DNA from: Bacteroidales bacterium UBA7009
GTDB lineage: Bacteria; Bacteroidota; Bacteroidia; Bacteroidales; Paludibacteraceae
Reading direction: 5' to 3'
Length of the DNA: 20,015 nt
Assembly (NCBI GenBank): GCA_002449665.1
Contig: DJXH01000041.1
Location: forward strand, 1-20,015
The translations under genes were made by a program, and so were the position numbers. This document shows, in pieces, positions 14,401-19,749 of the stretch. Position 1 is the stretch's first letter; every line of letters begins with the position of its first letter. The notes below the pieces were generated by a model that was given only the letters and a program-made list of their open reading frames with translations, did no database searches and was not told where the DNA came from.

Positions 14401-16317
14401 AGTAATAATAAGTTTTACGGTATCTGTGCCGGATTGAGTAAATCTCTTATATAATATGGAATCTTTATTCCCTTCATTTTGATTAACACCTTCCAACCCG
14501 CTTTCCCATTCTATTTTATCGTAATCGAAATTTACTAATGCAGAAAACTTCACTTCATCATTTATACAGATAGATTTTTCTTTTATGTATTCACCATCTA
14601 CCAGCATATCCGCACTGCGGCTTACACGACTACCGGCTGCGTAAGCGTATGACTCGTATAGTGGCGTAGATCCCGGTACAGTCCCTAATCCATATACACG
14701 AGCAGTAAAAGTGCTTTTGTCTGAAGTTCCCTTGTTTTCAATAAAGTGTGCTTCTTCAGAGATTTTGATAATGGCGTAAGACCATTCTGAATAAATTATC
14801 GGTGTAAAACTGTGTACTAATTGATCAGATGGTAATTCAACAATACGTAAACCATCAATATACATATTATCTATTTCCGAGGTTCGAGTTACTATATTGA
14901 CATAGTGATTTAATTGACCTCCCGATGTAGTGGATTTGAAAGTCGCAAATATATTACTATGCATTCCGTATTCTTGTGGTATAATTGGTGTTAATGCAGG
15001 TGAACCAAAAATCGGTTTCATTTCCTGTATTTTAATTGTTCCCAAGAATGGAATATTTTCTATAGATGTTTTACCATTACACTCAATAATTGAATCTTTG
15101 TTATATATTTCACTTACATCAACAGATGCATAGTTATTATTCAAAGATGTCGCGTATAAGAAACATTGCACAATATTATTGGTTTCATATATTGAAGCAT
15201 TTGGTAATATCGTTCTTTTATCCGATAGATAGTCTTGAATACTTTTAAATATCAATCCTGATTTAATAGTATCTATAAAAGTTTCGTTTCTATTTATAGT
15301 GTCTATAGGTATCCTATTTTTCCAAATAATGGTACTGTCCTTACACGCAGTTATTTGTACATAATCATAAACCATTCCGTATGTTGGAGTAACTATAAAG
15401 GTTTTTCCCCATTTATCAGCCGGATATGCTTGGGTATAAAGATGATTATCAGGATCACTGGTGATCTTAACTAATTTTCCACCCATGAATAATGACAATG
15501 GTTGTGTTGTACAAATTTGTGTGCCTGATAATGAGGTTTGCGCTTTTAGCGTAGTGTCTGCGGGTATCTTATTAGTTGTATCGCTTGCACTATAAAAAAA
15601 AGTATTTCCGCTGTAAAAAATTTTATTTATAGGATCCAATGTGCTTGTTTTTTTTGTTGATTTGTAGAAAAACTGTTGTCTATCTATCAGTTTGTGTTCC
15701 GTTTTTTGTAAAGTTATATCAACTGAAGTTGAATTATAAGGTGTAACAAAAGCAAATAATGTTGAGTAAGCATCTACGGGAAATGTTTGTACTATATAAT
15801 CCCCTGTTAGTGAATTTGTAGGCAATATATTTGTGGCATCGTATTTGCTCGTTTGCCCTTCTGTATAATATTGATTCGTTGTGTATAAAGAAATTGGACT
15901 GGTAGAAACTATTTTTAGTCCGTGTTTTGATACACTATTGTTATCACGGTCTATCGGATATACTATATCTGTTGAAATAAGTGTGTCATTCTGTATTTTA
16001 CGTGAAGTCCTGAACTTACGTAATACTTCGTTTTTCTCAGGATTAATAATACTAATCGTAGCAGAATCGCGTGATGTGGCGTAGATATGTAAAGATAGAT
16101 TTTGTGTATTTCCACTGATTGCTCCACCATTGGGTAAATATGTTATCCAAAATTCTGTTCCCTCTGTCGTATTGTATTCAGTATTCCACCATCCCTGATG
16201 GTTGTTATTACTGACCTGATACCCTTGAGCAAATGAGGTAGAAACACCAAACAGCGATAGTATAACAAATACTACCGCTGAAAGAGATGACATGCAAAGA
16301 TGCAGCATACGCTGCAT
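5452..16317 (-). CDS. Giant secreted repeat protein with IgGFc-binding-like head and T9SS-like tail
   Basis: About 3,621 residues. The chosen start (16317) gives a normal signal peptide with hydrophobic core SAVVFVILSLFGVS and cleavage near SFA-Q (about 30). The frame opens 30 codons earlier (16407), but that extension is unlike a signal peptide. Residues 45-570 resemble the IgGFc-binding family (PF17517): GTEFWITYLPNGG near 53, AYPADKWGKTFIVTP near 297, SYAYAAG near 555. A PKD-like stretch follows (570-660), then from about 675 to 3340 some 37 repeats of about 70 residues, an Ig-like domain near 3440-3530 (NGGYTFSDYQWYLNDEPIIG), and a C-terminal tail (PTLVV ... GIYLMVIQTDDGEMRTFKIMVV) like a type-A T9SS sorting domain. 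It is probably exported across the outer membrane and held on the surface as an adhesin or fibre. It is third in an operon with a PorE-like protein and an exported protease, and overlaps the barrel gene by 11 bases. Confidence 0.88.
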   Translation of the reverse strand: MQRMLHLCMSSLSAVVFVILSLFGVSTSFAQGYQVSNNNHQGWWNTEYNTTEGTEFWITYLPNGGAISGNTQNLSLHIYATSRDSATISIINPEKNEVLRKFRTSRKIQNDTLISTDIVYPIDRDNNSVSKHGLKIVSTSPISLYTTNQYYTEGQTSKYDATNILPTNSLTGDYIVQTFPVDAYSTLFAFVTPYNSTSVDITLQKTEHKLIDRQQFFYKSTKKTSTLDPINKIFYSGNTFFYSASDTTNKIPADTTLKAQTSLSGTQICTTQPLSLFMGGKLVKITSDPDNHLYTQAYPADKWGKTFIVTPTYGMVYDYVQITACKDSTIIWKNRIPIDTINRNETFIDTIKSGLIFKSIQDYLSDKRTILPNASIYETNNIVQCFLYATSLNNNYASVDVSEIYNKDSIIECNGKTSIENIPFLGTIKIQEMKPIFGSPALTPIIPQEYGMHSNIFATFKSTTSGGQLNHYVNIVTRTSEIDNMYIDGLRIVELPSDQLVHSFTPIIYSEWSYAIIKISEEAHFIENKGTSDKSTFTARVYGLGTVPGSTPLYESYAYAAGSRVSRSADMLVDGEYIKEKSICINDEVKFSALVNFDYDKIEWESGLEGVNQNEGNKDSILYKRFTQSGTDTVKLIITSKTPICSQQLTDTIKVKIIVVNTSDADTLLSAEGMRDGNICLGETFKLITHKGTYNDSTYLTFTADTSVYQEELFNGKRIKFQLDTEYIFIDSIKTIREPHCDSIIRTRFTLRSLPTLSVSDTICVNYPHWPFTRIFEDRNFSRDSIVYDTIKINLSNTEKNNLKRTTTGKRQPTIKKDTVILHSQYGCDSTILYSLIVLPIYNIRETDVQYCSDSINPYIWRTGNYNSKSNHTDKYGYPLQGSKLYLKKDNEESIPIAEPIILKEIGTYVLTDSLYTHTCKCNDNHGCDSVYTVRITVLDQTRMDEVTTLCEDSFFIWKDTLYRGPKCGRGKIPNSYINKNRQIGDITLREIKESKQNGICDTIYTNKVTWCPTYNIYDTIHICEGETYHYRPRYPKTSTYDKDYTWTCDDDKLKQVTLTNTVKTINNCGSSNEGCDSTITQIIYVHPKAHHKDTIRICQSELPYYIQYEYKDSVINIDTVDIEGWTGSTFSVQTTPLQENLLYTMSVTHYVNDSVTYSCDSVIEHYFIVYPEYRKESDTTICDGDSVYWNRMWLKGSAEERLEKQGVEMYGSIKYSDSTYVRTYKCLGDCDSIEILNLHISPRLYYDTVVRGCEPLEFEFNGQMRGPYIAGREGDTTYTEINRIEDTADGCERYEKLVINVGKKYSRIDEYPVIISDKDEFIWQERNYGKLPVGNHNFQKDLLTHNYGCDSIRYINVTVHKSYYYSNTINICQSENYIWKGHKNDTVLSDLNPDIHIFYDSLKTWKGQDSIYELKLNVHPEYDLPVKIERRCSNKMPYQWQVGDNNIDIRLRKTIYETDTISRDTTLYTAAGCDSTIHLLLYIDPVYYKPAYDTICKDTINPTFESEGGVYWGDGHKHIVNIDKVGNYVYFDSLQTTNGCGCDSVYELSFTVLPSYFHHTDTTISEEETYEWQGTIYGGQKATEPYDTLITDGELYRQRNYLAQPIGSYDECDSIYTLSLKIGEVVRQNEFDTICANIPYYDWRRGLKHIQTIYRDDLPHENETKQYQDIYKTVLGFDSIYILNLHATPVWELRDTLRTCRDDTPIWRGHEGHTLFDSKHNTTTILNTDSVGIFTYYDELKTFHYNCDSIHILTLIVSPIYQYIHDTIVCQQQEPFVWQGHTGRQLALTGSDSTDVIQLDKIGDYEYTDHLYSINNCDSVYTLRLHIKPTFRQPATTTDTTICDNQTYHFHTANFDTIYNTAFDWKHKDTIPYTIDIYGSDTTVFGCDSAVHHRVRICHTFIKEDFDNICQGKEGDVYIWHGIRIPTNVETGEYEYYDSLKTVSCPDCLTGGCDSIWILHLRVDSTYYDTTLHTISSEETLFWQYRFYEGNKIDSFLYDDTTYTTVFGCDSSFHLTLRVGKVFRDTVVKYKCKDESFIWYHTELDSINDKPALSDIVLSDPGIYYDSLTTLMGYDSIYVLDLRDNPTYSFADTIEVCKASDSILSWEGHSSKYLFSVKEKRWIKKDELTITTAGTYIYIDSLKTTSFKKGNGYSEDQTQYINSGCDSVWTLQLTVKPSYYEYEARTMCQDDTIHWYDRIYRGNAYGWHYKRIPSNGSTHRDSVYYVVDYTENDSCLYCSKSEKGVFADTYFYDTIYNQTHLGCDSIHYLKLTIFQAGHNIIDTTACSRDSLFVIDYHDINGDYQDTIVINSQIGTIEGQTLDTLFFERERLLYTTNGCDSIVHTHLTVYPSYEFYSKASTCEETPIEWRKTQSHPNGLYNQSGTYYDTLPTADGCDSVYIFSLYVPPRVTSTVYDHICKNQNYVYYDTIRYDNDSIEIYTDTIWHANSQGEMGIYELHYRRHGECDTLTRYFYIYVCPTFLNGHITQYADDKDDIIHKISSDSLLLLHGDYYVGKNMIFDVGTYINPDTITFYDSLTTAGIPYLIGYEQASWQTGGICECDSVFMKHTIIYPVYKHADTISICDNEDAEWRNKNYSGNQSVSQEDNAIIIPAGTYTFYDSLKTIHEYDSIYSLHLIVNRTYQFDETIVKCDNEPRSWRERFVLDTLPVGEHDMYDSLTSINNCDSVYHLHLVVNKSYRSYDTIRICDNEVNTFKYVFADKQYRFDRYETLQHDTIVTIDTTLYGQTHSSCDSVMHLHLILYPTYNNTKISRICENDTVSWQKILFVGSKYEGEYDSTLYDSICILQPNTYNFKTEYKTYNYGCDSVYNLQLEVMPTYEKYTYYNTCDNELFVWETSDRNGNYFDTIFRPRAHRDTTYINPHKATQQQKIKNDSIILRKRMLQTVDDCDSLVHIQVTIKPTYIFVSDTAICEHDFVFWRGSWYNQNDYEPGKYEYKYTMDENECDSIYILRLTIDESYFFTRHLEFCDNETIYHGMDNYAIAPKVIWQPEMGIMETSEIRYRTTKGCDSIFHYDLTIHPTYDSIRKVASCSNVWEELHAQRNVSLDTIYPIIGVSRQPIDTTFTDTLHTIHGCDSVFRLQATIYPAYRHIDYDTICSNETHTWRQHQCSFSTTPSPNSDDDSPYNKPLYFHNIGDTAYYDIYETDHGCDSIYELRLHIKPAYEYTLSPTLCFDEMPYKNGKITVSTSQLDTYDFHQRLWTYTDNYHFYTTENCDSIIHLSLTVYDTTSTHLIDTICAYQRYYPFEYDPLALNQDRSVYHDTSGFYIDSTLNIHGCKHAVFTHLTVIPPTNFTFELPPLCADEKTLEISYQYTGRPIEEFSVIFDSLARAQGFENISHAPITDLKNQIVEIPVPYGDTLPMPNPPYFETWSGYPAYVKEPKRQYVRPGRYAMKIILHNGLCDDEFQTKDTVLNILYPSWIHEQHWNDGIVLFNEIYNGGYTFSDYQWYLNDEPIIGQKREYLYWPDSLALNYKDDINGNNCTNEYRLLLTREDDGVAQFTCPICPIRIYDHIVPKKDYFAVVPTLVVKDNPCVWILSSRPGKYWFYSNMSILAIPPTHFEPNDNNYVDKVCLPVATPGIYLMVIQTDDGEMRTFKIMVVDEN
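6390..14295 (-). repeat. About 37 tandem two-cysteine 'CDS' protein repeats
   Basis: Counted by eye in the translation. Each unit reads roughly: D-T-x-x-C-(D/E)-x-E-x4-W ... G, then often Y-x-D-S-L-x-T, then G-C-D-S-(I/V)-Y-x-L-x-L-x-(V/I)-x-P-x-Y. Spacing varies from about 60 to 95 residues. Examples are INNCDSVYTLRLHIKPTF and DHGCDSIYELRLHIKPAY. Two conserved cysteines per unit suggest an intradomain disulfide in an Ig-like beta sandwich. DNA conservation between units is low, so the array is old or kept diverse rather than freshly amplified. Boundaries are approximate. Confidence 0.8.
16300..16317 (-). promoter_or_regulatory. Hairpin covering the likely start codon of the giant gene
   Basis: ATGCAGC (16317-16311, minus strand) pairs perfectly with GCTGCAT (16306-16300) around a 4-base loop. 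The ATG at 16317-16315 lies in the first arm, and a second in-frame ATG (16308-16306) spans the loop and second arm. If folded, it would hide the start and could limit translation of this very large gene. No function is shown beyond the perfect 7-pair stem. Confidence 0.4.
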
Positions 16318-16444
16318 AAATGAGCAGAATTTTAACAAACTAATATGCAGACCCGATGACCTGAATTCGCAAGTTGTTCTTGTCAGGGGTAACGTGCCGG
16401 AAATCATATAATTATGTAGAGTTTAGTCTTGTGGTAATTCGTTT

Positions 16445-16536
16445 CGTTCCGTTAAATGGCTGTAATCCGTTCGGTTAAATGGCGCAAAAGTGTTCGGCGA
16501 TATGGCTGTATGTCGTTCGGTTGTTTGGCTGAAATT
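16445..16536. repeat. Four tandem copies of a 23-bp unit
   Basis: Unit starts are at 16445, 16468, 16491 and 16514, exactly 23 bases apart. The shared core reads CGTTCGGTTAAATGGCTG with changes; the first two copies match at 17 of 23 positions. The last unit overlaps the stop codon of the aspartyl protease gene. The array lies in the gap before the giant gene, about 125 bases upstream of the preferred start. There are no spacers, so it is not a CRISPR. A period of 23 rules out conserved coding. It could bind a regulator, act as an RNA-processing or translation-spacing element, or be a slipped-strand minisatellite. Confidence 0.85.
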
Positions 16537-17431
16537 ATTTGTATTTTTCGTATAGTTTTGCCTTGCTCTCGTTGCCGGTTTGGCTGTAGAGATGATATAG
16601 AAGTCTGTACATTGACCTGCTCAAATTTTGGTCTGTAATGACGTATGTTTCCATAATCTTTTCAGCCTTGCCGACAATCACGGCAGACTCGTCATAGTGT
16701 TGTGAATTAAATTCTTCCACCGCCCAATTATACAGCGAGTACAGTTCTCGCTCGGTCAGATCATCCGTTGTGGAGCAACCCGACTGCTGCAAGCGGTGCA
16801 GGGCATCTATAGCATCCGCATATCTGTTTGCCGTGTTCAGTTGTCCTAACAGTTGGTATAGGTAAGAGCAAGGCAAAACGTCAATATATGGCATCGTGCG
16901 GCTGATTATCTCTTTGTTGCGCGACTCGTCATCTTTATAAAAACTCAAGTAGAACATCGCCTGTTGCAGTTGTTCGTCTTGCGGCTCAAAACTCAGTGTG
17001 TTCACCTCTATTTTATACCATTTCATTCGCGCCAGTATGCTTTGTCCGAGCAGCGGTTCGGCATCCGGCTCGTCATTGATACCCACGCTTGCCACAACGT
17101 TCCGGAAAACGTAGTCGCCTATCTGCAAGTGTTTGATAGCCAACTCTCTTACGGCGTGTGTCCTGCCGTTTGACATCTGCGAATGTTTTATCTGACCGTT
17201 GCTTGATGCTTCTATCACGCCTTTTGTTTGCAGTTCACGGAGCATATTAAGGTTGATAAGCAGGTCGGAGCAGCCCGTGTCGAAAGCAAAGTCGTATTTT
17301 TTGCCGCCTATGATGACTTGCGCCGTCTTGTTAAGGCTATGTGCGGAGGAGATGAACTCTGTTGTATATACGGCGCAGTTGCCGCTGACGGCAATGAGCA
17401 ATGTCAGTAGCGTGATAATCGTTTTTCTCAT
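16535..17431 (-). CDS. Exported retropepsin-like aspartyl protease with helical tail
   Basis: 298 residues. A signal peptide (MRKTIITLLTLLIAVSGNCA) puts it in the periplasm or outside. The catalytic motif is D51-T-G-C-S (usual form DTGAS), preceded by the strand KYDFAF. The family's second hallmark is LLGQSILARMKWYKIEVNT (from about 127), fitting a single-domain retropepsin-like enzyme (clan AA) that would act as a dimer. The second half (about 150-298) is helical with TPR-like features (YADAIDALHRLQ, YDESAVIVGKAEKIME, SKAKLYEKY). Its ATG overlaps the PorE-like gene's TGA by 4 bases, so translation is coupled. Processing of the giant protein or its partners is a possible but unshown role. The alanine-to-cysteine change near the active site is unusual. 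Confidence 0.8.
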   Translation of the reverse strand: MRKTIITLLTLLIAVSGNCAVYTTEFISSAHSLNKTAQVIIGGKKYDFAFDTGCSDLLINLNMLRELQTKGVIEASSNGQIKHSQMSNGRTHAVRELAIKHLQIGDYVFRNVVASVGINDEPDAEPLLGQSILARMKWYKIEVNTLSFEPQDEQLQQAMFYLSFYKDDESRNKEIISRTMPYIDVLPCSYLYQLLGQLNTANRYADAIDALHRLQQSGCSTTDDLTERELYSLYNWAVEEFNSQHYDESAVIVGKAEKIMETYVITDQNLSRSMYRLLYHLYSQTGNESKAKLYEKYK

Positions 17432-19455
17432 TGTTTGATGAATTTTATTTCCACTCTGCGGTTTTTCTTCCTGCCTTCTTCGGTGTCGTTATCGGCTATA
17501 GGTTTGCGTTTGCCGTAGCCTTTGGCAGTCATTGTCTCGGCAGCTATACCTTTGCCTATGAGGTAGTTGCGTACAGCCTCGGCGCGTTGTTGCGACAGGC
17601 GGTCGTTCAGTTCGTCTGTGCCGGTGTTGTCGGAGTGTCCGCTTATCTCTATTTTGTATGCTCGGCTCTTCAGGATTTCAGCCACGCGGTTCAGTTCGGA
17701 GGCAGATTCGGGCAGTATGGTAGCCTTGCCGGTGTCGAAAAACAGGCTGTTGAGCGGCATAGGTGTCTCGTCTTCTATCATCCTCTCTATGGCTGCCACC
17801 TCTATGTCGTTCTCTATGCTGACGGCTGTAGGCTCTTGAGTGAGGTCGATATTGCCGGAAACGGGGAAGAGGTTCTCGTCGTCGATGTAGTAGATTATTT
17901 TTTTGCCGTGAGGCAGGACGATATAGAATCCGCCTGTTGCAGGGTCGGTGTGCGACTCGCCGAGGGGTTTGCCGCTTTCCATCTCTTCCCAACTGATGGT
18001 GGTGGCAACCGGTCTGCCTTGTGTGTCGCGTACCCTGCCGCTGATAGTTGTTACCACTTCCGGACGGTATTGCTTAGGGAGAGTGAAATAGTAGATGTCG
18101 TCTTGTTTGCCGTCGGACGAAGCAAAATAGGCAGTTGTGCCGTCGGTGGAGATTTTATATCCCCAGTCGTTACCAAAAGTGTTGATTCTTTTGCCGAGGT
18201 TGACAGGTTCGCTCCATTCTGTCCAACTGTCTTCGTTCAGTCGTTTGGACATAAAGACGTCTAATCCGCCGAGCGAGGTATGTCCGGAGGAGCAGAAATA
18301 GAGGGTCTTCATGTCGGAGTGGAGGAAAGGTGAGCGGTCGAAAGACGGAGTGTTGATGGTCGGTCCGAGGTCTATCGGTTCGCCCCAACTGCCGTCCTCC
18401 TGTTTGAGGGAAACGAAGATATTGACGGATTTGCCCATCTCATATTCTGTTTGTCTGTCTGCTGCAAAGAGCATTGCTTTGCCGTCGCTTGTTATCATAG
18501 CATCTGCCTGCCAACCGCTGTTGTTGATGGTGGCGGGCAGTTGTGTAAGTTCGCCCCAGCCGCTTGCTGTCTTGCTTACGGAGTAGATAGTGCCGTTGCG
18601 GAACATTATAAGTTCGGTGCCGTCAGCGGAGATAGCGAGTGGCGCATCATTCGAACCGCCGGTGTTGACCCCTTCTACGAGTTGGGGTTTGCCCCAAGTG
18701 GAGTCTGTGCGAGAGGAGATATAGATGTCTTCTCCGCCGAGGTTGTCGTCTCTGTTTTTGCCGCAGAAATAGAGGTGTTTGCCATCAGCAGATGGCACGG
18801 GCGTGTATTCTCCGCCTTTTTCTGTATTGATGTCCGGTCCGATAGAGTAAATGCTAAATTGATATTCTTCCTGCTCTTGGAGCATCTTTATCAGTTGGCA
18901 GAAGCGTTTGTCGCCTTTGAAGTATTGTTCATATTTGAGTGCTTGTTTGGCGGCTGCATCCCAAAAACGCGCTGAGGTGTATGGACTGATGAGATTCACT
19001 AACGAAACATAAGCGAGGTTGTATGGAGCGGCGTTGGCGATATAGACATGCAGGAAATTCGTTTGGTCGGCGTTGAAGATGTTTGCATCTTTTTCTTGTG
19101 TATAGGCGGGTGGAGCATAGTCGGTGTCTTGATAGAGCAGTGCCAAACTGTTTACGTCAAGAGAGTTGAGTGTTATGGCGCGCAGTTGCAGCCAGCAGGA
19201 GTCGCGGTAGTCGGAGCGGAAGTGCTTGGCTCCCTGCTCAAAGTACTTCACTTTCGGGTCTTTGAGGTCAAGGTTGTAGATGTCACCCTCTATCCGTCTT
19301 CTGCTGTCTTGTGGCAGACTGTTGTCGTTAAGGGAACTTAGGAGCGAATCTCTTGTTGTGTTCTCCGTGGAAACGTTTTGCGAAAAGCCGATTGCACAGT
19401 ATGCAAAAAGACTGATAAGGCACATAGCCTTTGCGGCAGAGGATAAGATATTCAT
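17428..19455 (-). CDS. PorE-like envelope protein: PD40 propeller, CRD and OmpA domains
   Basis: 675 residues with a signal peptide (core about 8-24, end near GFSQ). Domains in order: a helical, TPR-like part (about 30-200); a PD40 beta-propeller (about 215-457) with repeats such as PSADGKHLYF, SADGTELIMF, TSDGKAMLFA, HSDMKTLYFC and STDGTTAYFA; a carboxypeptidase-regulatory domain (from about 469, ISGRVRDTQGRPV); and an OmpA C-terminal peptidoglycan-binding domain (567-675; FFDTGKATI, GHSDNTGTDELNDRLSQQRA, KKNRRVEI). This order matches PorE (PG1058) of Porphyromonas gingivalis, a T9SS component tied to peptidoglycan. It may be a locus-specific PorE paralogue for the giant cargo; other proteins of this architecture have unrelated roles, so I give no symbol. 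First gene of the operon, with a consensus promoter upstream. Confidence 0.88.
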   Translation of the reverse strand: MNILSSAAKAMCLISLFAYCAIGFSQNVSTENTTRDSLLSSLNDNSLPQDSRRRIEGDIYNLDLKDPKVKYFEQGAKHFRSDYRDSCWLQLRAITLNSLDVNSLALLYQDTDYAPPAYTQEKDANIFNADQTNFLHVYIANAAPYNLAYVSLVNLISPYTSARFWDAAAKQALKYEQYFKGDKRFCQLIKMLQEQEEYQFSIYSIGPDINTEKGGEYTPVPSADGKHLYFCGKNRDDNLGGEDIYISSRTDSTWGKPQLVEGVNTGGSNDAPLAISADGTELIMFRNGTIYSVSKTASGWGELTQLPATINNSGWQADAMITSDGKAMLFAADRQTEYEMGKSVNIFVSLKQEDGSWGEPIDLGPTINTPSFDRSPFLHSDMKTLYFCSSGHTSLGGLDVFMSKRLNEDSWTEWSEPVNLGKRINTFGNDWGYKISTDGTTAYFASSDGKQDDIYYFTLPKQYRPEVVTTISGRVRDTQGRPVATTISWEEMESGKPLGESHTDPATGGFYIVLPHGKKIIYYIDDENLFPVSGNIDLTQEPTAVSIENDIEVAAIERMIEDETPMPLNSLFFDTGKATILPESASELNRVAEILKSRAYKIEISGHSDNTGTDELNDRLSQQRAEAVRNYLIGKGIAAETMTAKGYGKRKPIADNDTEEGRKKNRRVEIKFIKQ

Positions 19456-19535
19456 TTATAGATGTTTTTTGCGGTATTATATATTCCACTCCCACATATT
19501 CCTCTGCGCCATACTTGTCCGCGTCAAGTATAGTG

Positions 19536-19567
19536 CAAAGGTACGGCGATTTTGCATATTGTGCAAA
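19536..19567 (-). promoter_or_regulatory. Promoter of the giant-protein operon
   Basis: Minus strand: TTTG (19567-19564), 20 bases, then TACCTTTG (19543-19536), a perfect consensus. The start near 19530 leaves a leader of about 75 bases. I see no other convincing leftward promoter before 4356, so one transcript of about 15 kb may carry all four genes. Confidence 0.75.
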
Positions 19568-19698
19568 TGTTATCCCAAAATTATTGTTTTTGTATTGAAA
19601 CTATCCAATAAATGTACATTCCAAAGTTATTTTTGATATGTGAATGTTGTGAGACAAATCAATTATTTAGCGATTGTAACCGAAAAAATGCCATATAT

Positions 19699-19729
19699 TT
19701 TGGCGGTTTGAAAAATCGTTGTACCCTTG
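19699..19729 (+). promoter_or_regulatory. Probable promoter of the ATPase gene
   Basis: TTTG (19699-19702), 19 bases, then TACCCTTG (19722-19729), one base off TACCTTTG. The start near 19735 leaves a very short leader before the ATG at 19750. Between this and the leftward promoter at 19536 I see only A/T-rich sequence. Confidence 0.5.
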
Positions 19730-19749
19730 TAGCGCAAATTAGAAGAGTT

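Noticed and set aside
16320..16450. A separate promoter for the giant gene
   Set aside because: The best candidate, TTAGTTTG near 16335-16342 on the minus strand, departs from TAnnTTTG and has no clear -33 partner.
16445..16536. CRISPR array
   Set aside because: The units are directly adjacent with no spacers, only four copies exist, and no cas genes are present.
17431..18264. Rightward open frame (277 codons) opposite the PorE-like gene
   Set aside because: It lies wholly over the OmpA, CRD and propeller coding sequence, whose motifs are clear, so it is a shadow frame.
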